Assembly (NCBI GenBank): GCA_965218775.1
Contig: CBDCLS010000006.1
Location: 124,001-188,000 of the forward strand
Origin: CAUZIZ01 sp965218775
GTDB lineage: Bacteria; Acidobacteriota; UBA6911; RPQK01; JAJDTT01
DNA length: 64,000 bases
Reading direction: 5' to 3'
Part shown: piece after piece, positions 8,443 to 17,182 of the stretch
Numbering within the stretch: position 1 is the first letter of the stretch
How the letters are laid out: every line of letters begins with the position of its first letter
The notes under the pieces: generated by a model
What the model saw: only the letters and a program-made list of their open reading frames with translations
The model's database searches: none
Told to the model about the DNA's origin: nothing
Program-made: the position numbers and the translations under genes

Positions 8443-9852
8443 CTAACCCCTCCTACCTCGGATTCTTCCCTTCTTCAGAAAGCCCTCGTAGTGACGCATG
8501 ATCAGCTGTGACTCGATCTGCTTCACCGTATCCATACCGACTCCGACCACGATCAGCAGTGAGGTCCCTCCGAAATAGAAGTTCACCCCGAGTCCGGTGG
8601 TGATGAAGTCCAGGTCGTAGTTGACCAGAAAATTGTCGATCCCGGGTCCTATCCAGGGAATGGGCTGCACCTTGAATCCAGTGATCAGAAACTCTGGAAG
8701 TAGGCACACCAGAACCAGATAAACCGCTCCCGCCGCAGTCAAGCGACTGAGGGTACGATCGATATACTCGGCGGTCCGCCTGCCGGGACGAATCCCGGGG
8801 ATGTAGCCACCATACTTACGAATGTTGTCGGCAACTTCGTCCGGGTTGAAGATGATGCTGACGTAGAAGAAGCAGAAGAACATGATGCCGCTGATGTACA
8901 TCAGGTTGTACAGCGGAAATCCCTGCGCCAACTGTTCCGACATCGCCTGCATCCAGGATACGTTGGGGAAAACCAGTCCCAGGGTGGAGGGAAAGGCGAC
9001 GATCGAAGCTGCAAAGATGACCGGAATGACGCCTCCCGAGTTCACGCGCAGGGGTAGATGGGTCGCTTGTCCCCCGTACATTTTTCTGCCCACCACACGC
9101 TTGGCGTATTGGATCGGAATGCGCCGTTGACCCCGTTCCACATAGACGATGGCAGCGATCACCAGTACCATCATGATCAGCAGGGCGAGGATGGCAAGGA
9201 TGTGCAGCTCACCTGCCACCCAATCCTGCCAGAGAGAGTAAGCGGCGCTGGGCAGCCCCACCACGATGCCCGCAAAGATGATCAATGAGATACCATTCCC
9301 GATCCCGCGTTCGGAGATCTGTTCTCCGAGCCACATGACGAAGGTCGTCCCGGTTGTGAGCGTCAGCATGGTCATGAGCCGAAAACCCCACCCCGGCTCG
9401 GGTACGATCGGGGGAACGGCTTCGGTTCTCTCCAATGCGATCGAGGTCGCCATGCTCTGGAACAGGCACAACCCGACCGTGAGGTAGCGCGTGTACTGGT
9501 TGATCTTCTTTCTGCCCAGCTCGCCCTCTTTGGAAAGACGCTCCAGGAAAGGCCAGACTACTGTGAGGAGCTGCAGGATGATAGAAGCAGTGATATAGGG
9601 AGTGATGCCTAGAGCGAAAATCGAGAGCCGACTCAGGTTCCCTCCCGAGAACATATCCAGGAACCCGAAGATCGTGCCCGGCTGTTGACTGAAGAACTCC
9701 TGCATGGCGGAGCTATCCACCCCTGGCGTGGGAATAAAGCTCCCGACCCGGTAGACGGCCAACAGGCCCAACATGAACAGCACGCGCTTGCGTAGGTCCG
9801 GGATCCGGTAGATGTTCAGAAAACTACCGAGAACCGGGTTGAAGTCCGCCAT
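8443..9852 (-). CDS. secY: Protein translocase subunit SecY
   Basis: Channel subunit of the Sec translocon, 469 residues with about ten membrane helices. The N-terminus FLNIYRIPDLRKRVLFMLGL, PTPGVD, the plug/helix 2 region SIFALGITPYITASIILQLL and GIRPGRRTAEYI are typical. Its ATG overlaps the rplO stop by one base (TGATG), indicating translational coupling. It is in the normal spc-operon position. Confidence 0.97.
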   Translation of the reverse strand: MADFNPVLGSFLNIYRIPDLRKRVLFMLGLLAVYRVGSFIPTPGVDSSAMQEFFSQQPGTIFGFLDMFSGGNLSRLSIFALGITPYITASIILQLLTVVWPFLERLSKEGELGRKKINQYTRYLTVGLCLFQSMATSIALERTEAVPPIVPEPGWGFRLMTMLTLTTGTTFVMWLGEQISERGIGNGISLIIFAGIVVGLPSAAYSLWQDWVAGELHILAILALLIMMVLVIAAIVYVERGQRRIPIQYAKRVVGRKMYGGQATHLPLRVNSGGVIPVIFAASIVAFPSTLGLVFPNVSWMQAMSEQLAQGFPLYNLMYISGIMFFCFFYVSIIFNPDEVADNIRKYGGYIPGIRPGRRTAEYIDRTLSRLTAAGAVYLVLVCLLPEFLITGFKVQPIPWIGPGIDNFLVNYDLDFITTGLGVNFYFGGTSLLIVVGVGMDTVKQIESQLIMRHYEGFLKKGRIRGRRG

Positions 9853-10301
9853 CAGGTCAACACCTCGATCTGGCCGCCCGCTTCCTCAATCTTTTTCTTG
9901 GCTGACTCGCTGAAATGGTGGGCTTTCACGGTAAGCTTCCGCGTCAGTTCCCCAGAGCCCAGGATGCGCAGTCCATCCTTCATCTTCTTGGCCACTCCCT
10001 GCTCGATGAGGAACTCGGGAGACACCTTGCTGCCACTCTTGAAGCGATTCAGATCGCGGACGTTCAGAACCACGAACACCTTCTTGAAAGGGTTCTTGAA
10101 TCCTCTCTTGGGAAGACGGCGATGGAGCGGCATCTGGCCGCCCTCGAAGCCGGCTCTGGAAGAGTATCCGGAACGAGACTTCTGCCCCTTGGATCCGCGC
10201 CCGGAGGTCTTGCCATGGCCCGAGCCTGGACCTCTGCCCACACGTCTTCGCTTCCGGTTTGCTCCTTTGGCTGGCTTCAGCGCATGCAGCTGATGGGTCA
10301 C
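9852..10301 (-). CDS. rplO: 50S ribosomal protein L15
   Basis: Late-assembly large-subunit protein of 149 residues. The Gly/Arg/Lys-rich N-terminus includes RVGRGPGSGHGKTSGRGSKG and GFEGGQMPLHRRLPKRGF, both hallmark L15 segments. It overlaps the L30 gene by 4 nt (ATGA) and secY by 1 nt. Confidence 0.97.
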   Translation of the reverse strand: MTHQLHALKPAKGANRKRRRVGRGPGSGHGKTSGRGSKGQKSRSGYSSRAGFEGGQMPLHRRLPKRGFKNPFKKVFVVLNVRDLNRFKSGSKVSPEFLIEQGVAKKMKDGLRILGSGELTRKLTVKAHHFSESAKKKIEEAGGQIEVLT

Positions 10302-10846
10302 GACTCATCTCCCTGAACGATTTGGAGCAGGTGGGGTATCTTGGCAACCATCCCTCGGATCGCAGAGGTATCCGGCCGCTCCACTACCTGGTTCAGCTTG
10401 CGGAGTCCCAGACCTTGGACAATTCGCTTCTGGCGAAAAGATCGTCCGATCGCACTGCGGAAGTATCGGATCTTGATTCGGGCTACATCCTTGCGGGTAT
10501 CCTTGGCCGGAGCCTTCGCACTGGCCACCTTGGCCTTCTTGGGCTCTGCCTTCGTCGAGGGAGCCGCCGCCTCGGCCTTCGCCGCCGCCGTCGTCTTTGC
10601 AGTCGGTTTGGCCTCCTGAGCAGCCGCTTTGGGCTTCTCACTAGTCTTCTTCGGCTTCGCCTCCTTGGCTGGAGCCTTGGCCACTGCCTTCTTGGGTTTT
10701 GCTCCCGCGGTGGACTTCGACGTTGAGGTCTTGGGCTTGGGAGCCGCGGCCTTCGATTTGGGACCAGCCGACGCGGTCTTGGCTGCCGGGGCGCCGGCCT
10801 TCTTCGCCGCGGTCTCGGATTGAGGCTTCTCGGTCTTCTCCGCCAC
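10298..10846 (-). CDS. rpmD: 50S ribosomal protein L30 with long Ala/Lys/Pro-rich N-terminal extension
   Basis: The last 60 or so residues (IKIRYFRSAIGRSFRQKRIV, GLRKLNQVVERPDTSAIRGM) are a standard L30, normally about 60 residues in total. They are preceded by roughly 118 residues made almost entirely of Ala, Lys, Pro, Thr and Ser with repeated PKKA/KPKA/AKAPAK words, resembling histone H1-like or linker tails. The frame is continuous from ATG 10846, overlaps rpsE by 1 nt and rplO by 4 nt, and no downstream start lies at the expected L30 N-terminus, so the extension appears genuine. Its role is unknown; rRNA or DNA binding is a guess. Confidence 0.9.
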   Translation of the reverse strand: MAEKTEKPQSETAAKKAGAPAAKTASAGPKSKAAAPKPKTSTSKSTAGAKPKKAVAKAPAKEAKPKKTSEKPKAAAQEAKPTAKTTAAAKAEAAAPSTKAEPKKAKVASAKAPAKDTRKDVARIKIRYFRSAIGRSFRQKRIVQGLGLRKLNQVVERPDTSAIRGMVAKIPHLLQIVQGDES

Positions 10847-11340
10847 TACAGATCCTCCACCGGGATGCCCCGAAGCTTCGCCACCTGCTCAGCATCTCGG
10901 AGCTGCGACAGGCCCTCGAAGGTCGCCTTGACCACGTTGTGAGGATTGGTCGTCCCCACCGACTTGGTCACCACGTCCCTGATACCCACCGATTCCATGA
11001 CGGCCCTGACCGGTCCACCCGCAATGATGCCGGTTCCTTCGGGAGCCGGCTTCAGGATCACCTTGCCCGCACCGAACCTGCCCCTGACGGCATGAGGGAT
11101 AGTCGATCCCTTGAGCGGAACGTCCAGCAAGGTCCCTCTCGCCTTCTCGACACCCTTGCGGATGGCCGAGGGCACCTCACGAGCTTTGCCCATTCCGTAT
11201 CCGACGCGACCATTCTGGTCCCCAACCACCACCAGAGCGCTGAAACTGAGGTTCTTTCCGCCCTTCACTACTTTGGTCACCCGGTTGATCGAGATGACCT
11301 GATCTTTCAGTTCGATTTCAATACTTGCTTGATTCCCCAT
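10846..11340 (-). CDS. rpsE: 30S ribosomal protein S5
   Basis: Decoding-fidelity protein of 164 residues. RVTKVVKGGKNLSFSALVVV and DQNGRVGYGMGKAREVPSAI are the double-stranded-RNA-binding domain signature; the C-terminal half includes AVMESVGIRDVVTKSVGTTN. It precedes the L30 gene with a 1-nt overlap. Confidence 0.97.
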   Translation of the reverse strand: MGNQASIEIELKDQVISINRVTKVVKGGKNLSFSALVVVGDQNGRVGYGMGKAREVPSAIRKGVEKARGTLLDVPLKGSTIPHAVRGRFGAGKVILKPAPEGTGIIAGGPVRAVMESVGIRDVVTKSVGTTNPHNVVKATFEGLSQLRDAEQVAKLRGIPVEDL

Positions 11341-11424
11341 CGATCGTCTCTCTCATCCGCTACGGAGCCACAATCGTCTACCCTGGACTCGCTACACCGT
11401 GGAGCAAGCCCTCTTAAGGCAGCG

Positions 11425-11790
11425 CTAGAACTTCAGCCCGCCTTCCCGAGCTGCCTTGGCCAGCGCCTCTATCCGTCCGAAATAAAGGAAGCCATTACGA
11501 TCAAAAACGACGGTCTTGATCCCCGCATCAGCGGCCTTCTCTGCCACTGCTTTCCCCACGCTGCGAGCCGCCTCCACGCTGCCGCCATTGTCCAGCTTCT
11601 TGCCGTCGAGCTTCAAAGTCGACACACTTACAAGATTCTTCCCGGAAAGATCATCGGTAATCTGAGCGTAGATGTGCTTGAGACTTCGAAAGACACAAAG
11701 TCTCGGCCTTTCCGAAGTTCCAGTGATCTTCTTGCGGATTCTCCTGTGAATCCTTCTCCTGCGATGTGTTCTGCTGATGTTGCTGCCCAT
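11425..11790 (-). CDS. rplR: 50S ribosomal protein L18
   Basis: 5S rRNA-binding protein. The start is the internal ATG at 11790 (MGSNISRTHRRRRIHRRIRK), giving 121 residues, the usual length; an upstream in-frame codon would add 23 unrelated residues. Core: RPRLCVFRSLKHIYAQITDD and the C-terminal FDRNGFLYFGRIEALAKAAR. Confidence 0.96.
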   Translation of the reverse strand: MGSNISRTHRRRRIHRRIRKKITGTSERPRLCVFRSLKHIYAQITDDLSGKNLVSVSTLKLDGKKLDNGGSVEAARSVGKAVAEKAADAGIKTVVFDRNGFLYFGRIEALAKAAREGGLKF

Positions 11791-11913
11791 TAGCCTACTA
11801 CTTGAAAATTCAACCCATTGGACTTGCCCTACGGGGCGAAATGCCGACTGCAGTGTCACTCCCGCTCACACCGCAACCTGAAACTTGCAACCCGTAACCT
11901 TCTACAAAAGGAA

Positions 11914-12474
11914 TCAGGCGCCCTTCTTACCCACCTTCGTGCGTATTCTTTCATCACTGTAGCGAATCCCTTTTCCCTTATAGGGATCGGGGGGTCTCAG
12001 CGCCCGGATGTTAGCCGCCACCTGGCCCACCTGACACTTGTCGATTCCTTCGACTACCAGTGAGGTCACGTAGTTCTGAATAGGCTTGTTGCCACGTTCC
12101 ACGTTGACTTTGATGCCTTCGGGAAGAGGAAACTCGATCGAATGCGAGAATCCCAACGACAGCGTGAGACTGCCCGAAGCTGACTCCGCCCGAAAGCCGA
12201 TTCCAACAACGTCGAGCTCCTTCTTGAAGCCCTCGATCACTCCCCTGACCGCATTGGCTAGCAGGGAGCGAGTCAAACCGTGGAGTGACTTCTGCGTCTT
12301 GCTATCATTCCGCCTCTGAGCCGTCAGACCCTCGGCCTCAAGACTCGCTGTGATGCCCTCCGGCACCGGCGTCGTCAACTCCCCCAGGGGCCCTTTGACC
12401 ACAACCTGGCGGGCTTCCACGGAAACCTTTACCGTCCCCGGAACCGAAATGGGCTTTCCACCTAGGCGTGACAT
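11914..12474 (-). CDS. rplF: 50S ribosomal protein L6
   Basis: Two-domain large-subunit protein of 186 residues. It begins MSRLGGKPISVPGTVKVSVE and ends with the L6 signature PYKGKGIRYSDERIRTKVGK. Normal position between rpsH and rplR. Confidence 0.97.
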   Translation of the reverse strand: MSRLGGKPISVPGTVKVSVEARQVVVKGPLGELTTPVPEGITASLEAEGLTAQRRNDSKTQKSLHGLTRSLLANAVRGVIEGFKKELDVVGIGFRAESASGSLTLSLGFSHSIEFPLPEGIKVNVERGNKPIQNYVTSLVVEGIDKCQVGQVAANIRALRPPDPYKGKGIRYSDERIRTKVGKKGA

Positions 12475-12506
12475 AGTGAATCACTCACAATTTGATTGAC
12501 CGTGAA

Positions 12507-12905
12507 TCAGTAAACCTCACAAAGCAACTCGCCGCCCACACCGATCTCCGACGCCTTCTTACCCGTCAGGAGGCCCTTGGAAGTCGAGAGAATGCTGATA
12601 CCTAGACCGCCGAGCACCTGCGGGATCTCGTCCTTGCCCACGTAGCGACGGCGACCCGGCTTGCTGACACACTGTAGAACCCGGATCACGGGCGTCTGAT
12701 CGGCGGTGTACTTCAGCACGATCGACAGTGTTGAAAAAGGCGTCTGTTCATTGACCTTGTACCCGCTGATGTAACCCTCTTCCTTGAGGATTCTGAGCAC
12801 TTCGGCCCTCAGTTTCGAAAAAGGAACCTCCACCGAATCGTGCCGCGCACTCTGCGCGTTGCGAATCCGGGTCAGGAGGTCTGCGACTGGGTTTGGGACT
12901 GGCAT
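12507..12905 (-). CDS. rpsH: 30S ribosomal protein S8
   Basis: 16S rRNA-binding assembly protein of 132 residues. Start MPVPNPVADLLTRIRNAQSA, end LGGLGISILSTSKGLLTGKK.ASEIGVGGELLCEVY. S8 represses the spc operon in E. coli; no equivalent target was identified here. Confidence 0.97.
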   Translation of the reverse strand: MPVPNPVADLLTRIRNAQSARHDSVEVPFSKLRAEVLRILKEEGYISGYKVNEQTPFSTLSIVLKYTADQTPVIRVLQCVSKPGRRRYVGKDEIPQVLGGLGISILSTSKGLLTGKKASEIGVGGELLCEVY

Positions 12906-12963
12906 CTTCGTTACTCTCGACTCTGCTCGGGGAACCCCCGTGCCTATACCTTTCCTTGGGTCA

Positions 12964-13149
12964 CTACCAACTTGCCTTGGTCACTCCAGGAATCTCGCCC
13001 TGCAGTGCCAGCTGTCGAAAACAGATCCGGCACAGCTGGAACTTTCTCAGGTAGCCTCGGGACCGGCCACAGCGCCGACAGCGCGTGTAGCGCCGCACCG
13101 CGAACTTGGGGGTCCTCTGCTGTTTCGCTATCAGCCCTTGTCGCGCCAT
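12964..13149 (-). CDS. rpsN: 30S ribosomal protein S14, zinc-binding type
   Basis: The short (61-residue) zinc form of S14: cysteines C24, C27, C40 and C43 in TRCRRCGRSRGYLRKFQLCR. Lies between rplE and rpsH as expected. Confidence 0.97.
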   Translation of the reverse strand: MARQGLIAKQQRTPKFAVRRYTRCRRCGRSRGYLRKFQLCRICFRQLALQGEIPGVTKASW

Positions 13150-13216
13150 CTGCTTGTCCTTCCTCCTGCCGAGACCATCGCGGCCCGGGACTCGCTATTC
13201 TTGCCCGGACCTTTCA

Positions 13217-13783
13217 CTATAAAATGGCCATCCGCCTTTCCTCTTGTCCTGCGAAAGGCATCCCCATCCCAGCCAAGAGAAAACGCGCCTCTTCGTCTGA
13301 TTGAGCCTTCACCACGACCGTAATGTTCATGCCGTGGATGTGCTCGGTCTTCCCCAGATCGATCTCTGGAAAGATCAACTGGTCCTTGATCCCGATCGTA
13401 TAGTTGCCCCTGCCGTCGAAGGAATTGGGAGAAACCCCACGAAAATCCCTGACTCGAGGCAGACAGATGTTGATGAACCGGTCCAGGAACTCATACATCC
13501 GATCTCCCCGCAGGGTAACCATCAGCCCGATGGGCATACCGGCACGAAGCTTGAAACCGGCGATCGCCCGTCTTGCTCTGGTGATGATGGGCTTCTGGCC
13601 GGTTATGGCTGACAGCTCTTCAGCGGCGATGTCCAGCAGCTTGGCATTCTGGATGGCCATACCAAGGCCCACGTTCACCACCACCTTCTCGACTTTCGGC
13701 AGCGCCATGACGTTTCGGTCCTCGAAACGCTCGATCATGGCAGGCATCAATTCGTTGGTGTACTTGTCTCTGAGTCTCGTCAT
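13217..13783 (-). CDS. rplE: 50S ribosomal protein L5
   Basis: 5S rRNA-binding protein. ATG at 13783 (MTRLRDKYTNELMPAM) matches the family's usual N-terminus, giving 188 residues; a TTG three codons upstream is possible. Features: LPKVEKVVVNVGLG, TRARRAIAGFKLRAGMPIG and DFRGVSPNSFDGRGNY. The right arm of a 268-bp foldback element ends only 11 nt upstream of the ATG, so the element forms most of this gene's leader. Confidence 0.96.
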   Translation of the reverse strand: MTRLRDKYTNELMPAMIERFEDRNVMALPKVEKVVVNVGLGMAIQNAKLLDIAAEELSAITGQKPIITRARRAIAGFKLRAGMPIGLMVTLRGDRMYEFLDRFINICLPRVRDFRGVSPNSFDGRGNYTIGIKDQLIFPEIDLGKTEHIHGMNITVVVKAQSDEEARFLLAGMGMPFAGQEERRMAIL

Positions 13784-13794
13784 CTCCCTCAAAC

Positions 13795-14072
13795 CTTAGT
13801 ACACTGGAACGTAGATACTGCAACGTTTGTGGCGAGCGCGACGGGTCGAGTTCGCGAAGCCCGCCGAACCCCATGCCTTGCCATAGTGGAGAAGGCGCGA
13901 CAAAGAAATCGGCGCGTCCCGTCGCCACCCGCAGGGCAGATGGGGGTTGCGGACGATCTCTGCGTTGGTCGTCGTCGAAGATGGCCCAGCATCGTCTTCC
14001 TCCTCCTGCCTTGATCTCGCCTCGCAAGCTCCATCTGCAAACGTTGCAGTATTTACGTTCCAGTGTACTTAG
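13795..14072 (-). repeat. 268-bp foldback element, copy 1 (rplX-rplE spacer)
   Basis: A 268-bp unit (13800-14067) bounded by CTTAG on both sides (13795-13799 and 14068-14072). Each end has a 31-bp arm: TAC, then 21 variable bases, then CGTTTG. The two arms are complementary to each other (20 of 21 variable positions). Internally GCAGATGG/CCATCTGC and GCGACGGG/CCCGTCGC can also pair. A second copy of identical length lies at 18951-19228. The sequence reads coherently as structured RNA on the operon's transcribed strand. An 83-codon frame spans most of it in both copies, but there is no sign that it is translated. Confidence 0.85.
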
Positions 14073-14126
14073 TAACCGGCTTCGGCTTAGCGCGGATCGC
14101 GAAATCCGGGCTTGGCCAGCGGCCGA

Positions 14127-14447
14127 TTACTTGTCCATGGTCCCCCCGCACTTCTTGCAGATCCGGACCTTCTTGCCATCGGAGAGCAAACTAAAGCCAA
14201 CCCGACTGGGCTCGCTACACTCGCGGCACACGACCTTCAGGTTGGAAAGGTGAATGGAACCCTCCCGCTCCAGGATTCCGCCCTGGATATTCTGCTGAGG
14301 ATTCTGTCGCGTATGCCTCCGAATCATGTTGATACCTTCGACTATGGCCCGGCTCCTGTCCGGCAAGATCCGCAAGACGCGTCCCCGCTTGCCACGGTCC
14401 TTGCCCCCAAGCACCAGCACCTGATCTTCCTTCTTTACGTGCAGCAT
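14127..14447 (-). CDS. rplX: 50S ribosomal protein L24
   Basis: Assembly-initiator protein of 106 residues. KOW motif VLVLGGKDRGKRGRVLRI; GINMIRRHTRQNPQQNIQGG is typical. Downstream, 55 nt separate its stop from the 268-bp element that fills the spacer before rplE. Confidence 0.96.
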   Translation of the reverse strand: MLHVKKEDQVLVLGGKDRGKRGRVLRILPDRSRAIVEGINMIRRHTRQNPQQNIQGGILEREGSIHLSNLKVVCRECSEPSRVGFSLLSDGKKVRICKKCGGTMDK

Positions 14448-14480
14448 CGCCGAATCAATCCTTCTGTCTCTCTGGTGCCC

Positions 14481-14849
<369 letters not shown>

Positions 14850-14895
14850 GAGTCCACCTCTTACGACAGGCCGCAGCCAGCCATGTTGGTCCCGC

Positions 14896-15174
14896 CTAAC
14901 CCTTGGCCCTGTCGAGAACTTCCAGCACAGTCCAGCGCTTGCGTTTACTCAGTGGACGCGTCTCCCCAATCAGGACCCTGTCGCCCACACGACAGTCGTT
15001 CTTTTCGTCGTGCGCCATGAAGCGGCTCGTCCGACGAATCGTCTTCTTGTAGAGAGGGTGGGTCACCAGGCGATCCACCGCCACTACCACACTATTGACC
15101 ATCGAGGCAGAGATGACTCGACCTGATTTCGTTGCCCTTTTCTTCGGGGGTGCCTGCTGCTCGGTTGCATTCAT
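14896..15174 (-). CDS. rpsQ: 30S ribosomal protein S17
   Basis: OB-fold 16S rRNA-binding protein of 92 residues. Core: RLVTHPLYKKTIRRTSRFMA and VGDRVLIGETRPLSKRKRW. An N-terminal Lys/Pro-rich 15-residue segment precedes the conserved domain. Confidence 0.97.
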   Translation of the reverse strand: MNATEQQAPPKKRATKSGRVISASMVNSVVVAVDRLVTHPLYKKTIRRTSRFMAHDEKNDCRVGDRVLIGETRPLSKRKRWTVLEVLDRAKG

Positions 15175-15190
15175 TACCGGTGTCTGTTCC

Positions 15191-15400
15191 TTAATTGGCA
15201 GGAGCTTCTGACGCCTGCTGCTTCTCGGTCAGGATCGTCTTCAGGCGAGCCAGATCACGTCGGATCTGACGAATCTTCATCATGTCTTCCAGCTGTCCTG
15301 TCGCCTTCTGAAACCTCAGACGGAAAAGCTGCTCCGAGAGCTCCTTGCCCTCATCGACCAGCTCCTCAACCGACATCTCTCTCAACTTCTCTGCTTTCAT
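15191..15400 (-). CDS. rpmC: 50S ribosomal protein L29
   Basis: Small helical protein of 69 residues at the polypeptide exit tunnel. LREMSVEELVDEGKELSEQL and LRFQKATGQLEDMMKIRQIR are typical. Its ATG overlaps the rplP stop by one base (TAATG). Confidence 0.96.
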   Translation of the reverse strand: MKAEKLREMSVEELVDEGKELSEQLFRLRFQKATGQLEDMMKIRQIRRDLARLKTILTEKQQASEAPAN

Positions 15401-15813
15401 TACTCTCCGGGACGCGTCACGAACCGTGTGCGGATCGGAAGCTTCATCGCTGCCCGTCTCATGGCCTCACGAGCCAGTTCCACCGGCATTCCTTCCATCT
15501 CGTAAAGGATGCAACCTGGCTTCACCACCGCAACCCAACCGGTGGGGGCGCCTTTGCCCTTTCCCATGCGGGTTTCGGCGGGCTTCTTGGTGACCGGCTT
15601 GTCGGGGAAAACTCGGATCCAGATCTTACCTCCCCTTTTGACATAACGGGTCATGGCAATCCGAGCCGCTTCGATCTGACGGTCAGTAATCCAACCGGGC
15701 TGTACCGCCTTCAAACCATAATCCCCGAATGCCATGCTGCTGCCACGCAACGCCTTTCCCGCCATACGACCCTTTTGCTGCTTTCGATAGCGGACTTTCT
15801 TGGGCATCAACAT
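15400..15813 (-). CDS. rplP: 50S ribosomal protein L16
   Basis: 137-residue protein near the peptidyl-transferase centre. Start MLMPKKVRYRKQQKGRMAGK; ERK-type core GGKIWIRVFPDKPVTKKPAE and RMGKGKGAPTGWVAVVKPGC are diagnostic. Overlaps rpmC by one base. Confidence 0.97.
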   Translation of the reverse strand: MLMPKKVRYRKQQKGRMAGKALRGSSMAFGDYGLKAVQPGWITDRQIEAARIAMTRYVKRGGKIWIRVFPDKPVTKKPAETRMGKGKGAPTGWVAVVKPGCILYEMEGMPVELAREAMRRAAMKLPIRTRFVTRPGE

Positions 15814-15857
15814 GGTTCAGCTGCTCCTCGATCGGATCTCTTCGGTTTGCTCTATAG

Positions 15858-16502
15858 CTAGGCTTCAGCTTCCTTGGCGTCGAAGATCTCACCTTTGTAC
15901 ACCCAGACCTTGACGCCGATCACTCCATAGGTGGTGAATGCCTGAGCGAAGCCGTGATCAATCTGGGCTCGAAGCGTATGCAGTGGAAGACGTCCGTGCA
16001 AATACCATTCGGCCCGCGCGATTTCGGTCCCGTTGAGTCGACCTCCACAGCGAACCTTGATCCCCTGGCCGCCAAACCGCAGCGCCGTATCGACCGTTCT
16101 CCTCATGGCGCGGCGAAAGGCCACCCGCTTCACCAGCTGCTGAGCGATCGACTCTGCAACCAGTTGGGCATCCAGCTCGGGCTTCTGCTCTTCCTGGATA
16201 TTGATGTAGACCTCCCGACCGGTCGCCGCCTGAAGATCATTCCTGAGCTTGTCAATTTCGCTGCCCTTACGCCCGATGATGATCCCCGGCCTTGAGGAAC
16301 GGATGATTACGGTCAGCTTGTTGGCAGCCCGCTCGATCTCGATTCTCGAGATACCGGCGTGGTAGAAGCGTTCCTTGAGATTCTTCTTGATCTTCAAGTC
16401 TTCGTGCAGAAGGTCCCCGTAGTCCTTGGTGGCGAACCAGCGGGACTTCCAGGTATTCACGTATCCCAGACGAAAACCGTACGGATGTACCTTTTGACCC
16501 AA
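15858..16502 (-). CDS. rpsC: 30S ribosomal protein S3
   Basis: mRNA entry-channel protein of 214 residues. MGQKVHPYGFRLGYVNTWKS, KH domain SSRPGIIIGRKGSEIDKLRN and C-terminal GRLNGTEIARAEWYLHGRLP are family hallmarks. It follows rplV by 9 nt. Confidence 0.97.
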   Translation of the reverse strand: MGQKVHPYGFRLGYVNTWKSRWFATKDYGDLLHEDLKIKKNLKERFYHAGISRIEIERAANKLTVIIRSSRPGIIIGRKGSEIDKLRNDLQAATGREVYINIQEEQKPELDAQLVAESIAQQLVKRVAFRRAMRRTVDTALRFGGQGIKVRCGGRLNGTEIARAEWYLHGRLPLHTLRAQIDHGFAQAFTTYGVIGVKVWVYKGEIFDAKEAEA

Positions 16503-16511
16503 AACTTCCTC

Positions 16512-16871
16512 CTATTCCTTACCGTCCGAGACGCGCACCGTGATGTGGGTTTGGCGTCTACGCTCACGGAAGGCGCGACCCATGGGGGCAGGTCTCATCC
16601 TCCATCGGAACTTCGTCGGCCCCAGATCCACATAGGCTTCCTTCACAACCAGTTCTTCCAGATCGACCGTAGGCTCCTTTTGCTCGGCATTGGCAATCGC
16701 CGAACGCAGGGTCTTTTCGATCGGCACCGCCGCCCGCTTACGCGAAAAATGAAGCAGACCCAGCGCTTCTTCGACCTTTTTGCCCCGAATCAGGTCGATG
16801 ACGAGGCGCGCCTTCTGAGGCGAACCCTTGACGTATTTGGCAATCGCAAATGCTTCCACGGGCGTCTCCAC
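16512..16871 (-). CDS. rplV: 50S ribosomal protein L22
   Basis: Exit-tunnel protein of 119 residues. AKYVKGSPQKARLVIDLIRG and the tunnel-loop segment KFRWRMRPAPMGRAFRERRR are diagnostic. Normal order between rpsS and rpsC. Confidence 0.97.
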   Translation of the reverse strand: METPVEAFAIAKYVKGSPQKARLVIDLIRGKKVEEALGLLHFSRKRAAVPIEKTLRSAIANAEQKEPTVDLEELVVKEAYVDLGPTKFRWRMRPAPMGRAFRERRRQTHITVRVSDGKE

Positions 16872-16897
16872 AACTCCTTCTGTCCGGGCCTACAAAA

Positions 16898-17182
16898 CTA
16901 CCGAATTCTGGCAGCTCGATCGCCTCTGCCAGTGTGCCCTCTAAATGTCCGGGTCGGAGCAAACTCTCCCAGCTTATGTCCGACCATGTTCTCCGTAATG
17001 TAGATGGGGATAAACTTCTTACCGTTATGAACTGCGATGGTATGCCCCACCATGTCAGGGGTGATGGTAGACCTCCGGGACCAGGTCCTGATCACAGCTC
17101 TCTCGTTTGTCTCGTTCAGATGATGCAGCTTCTTCCGCAGATGATCATCCACAAATGGCCCTTTTTTAACCGACCTCGGCAT
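16898..17182 (-). CDS. rpsS: 30S ribosomal protein S19
   Basis: Head protein of 94 residues starting MPRSVKKGPFVDDHLRKKL; ENMVGHKLGEFAPTRTFRGH is the S19 signature. The ATG at 17182 overlaps the rplB stop by one base (TAATG). A longer upstream frame is a read-through of the rplB region and is not used. Confidence 0.97.
   Translation of the reverse strand: MPRSVKKGPFVDDHLRKKLHHLNETNERAVIRTWSRRSTITPDMVGHTIAVHNGKKFIPIYITENMVGHKLGEFAPTRTFRGHTGRGDRAARIR

Noticed and set aside
10699..11793. Plus-strand 364-codon frame across rpmD, rpsE and rplR
   Set aside because: Antisense to three ribosomal protein genes with conserved order.
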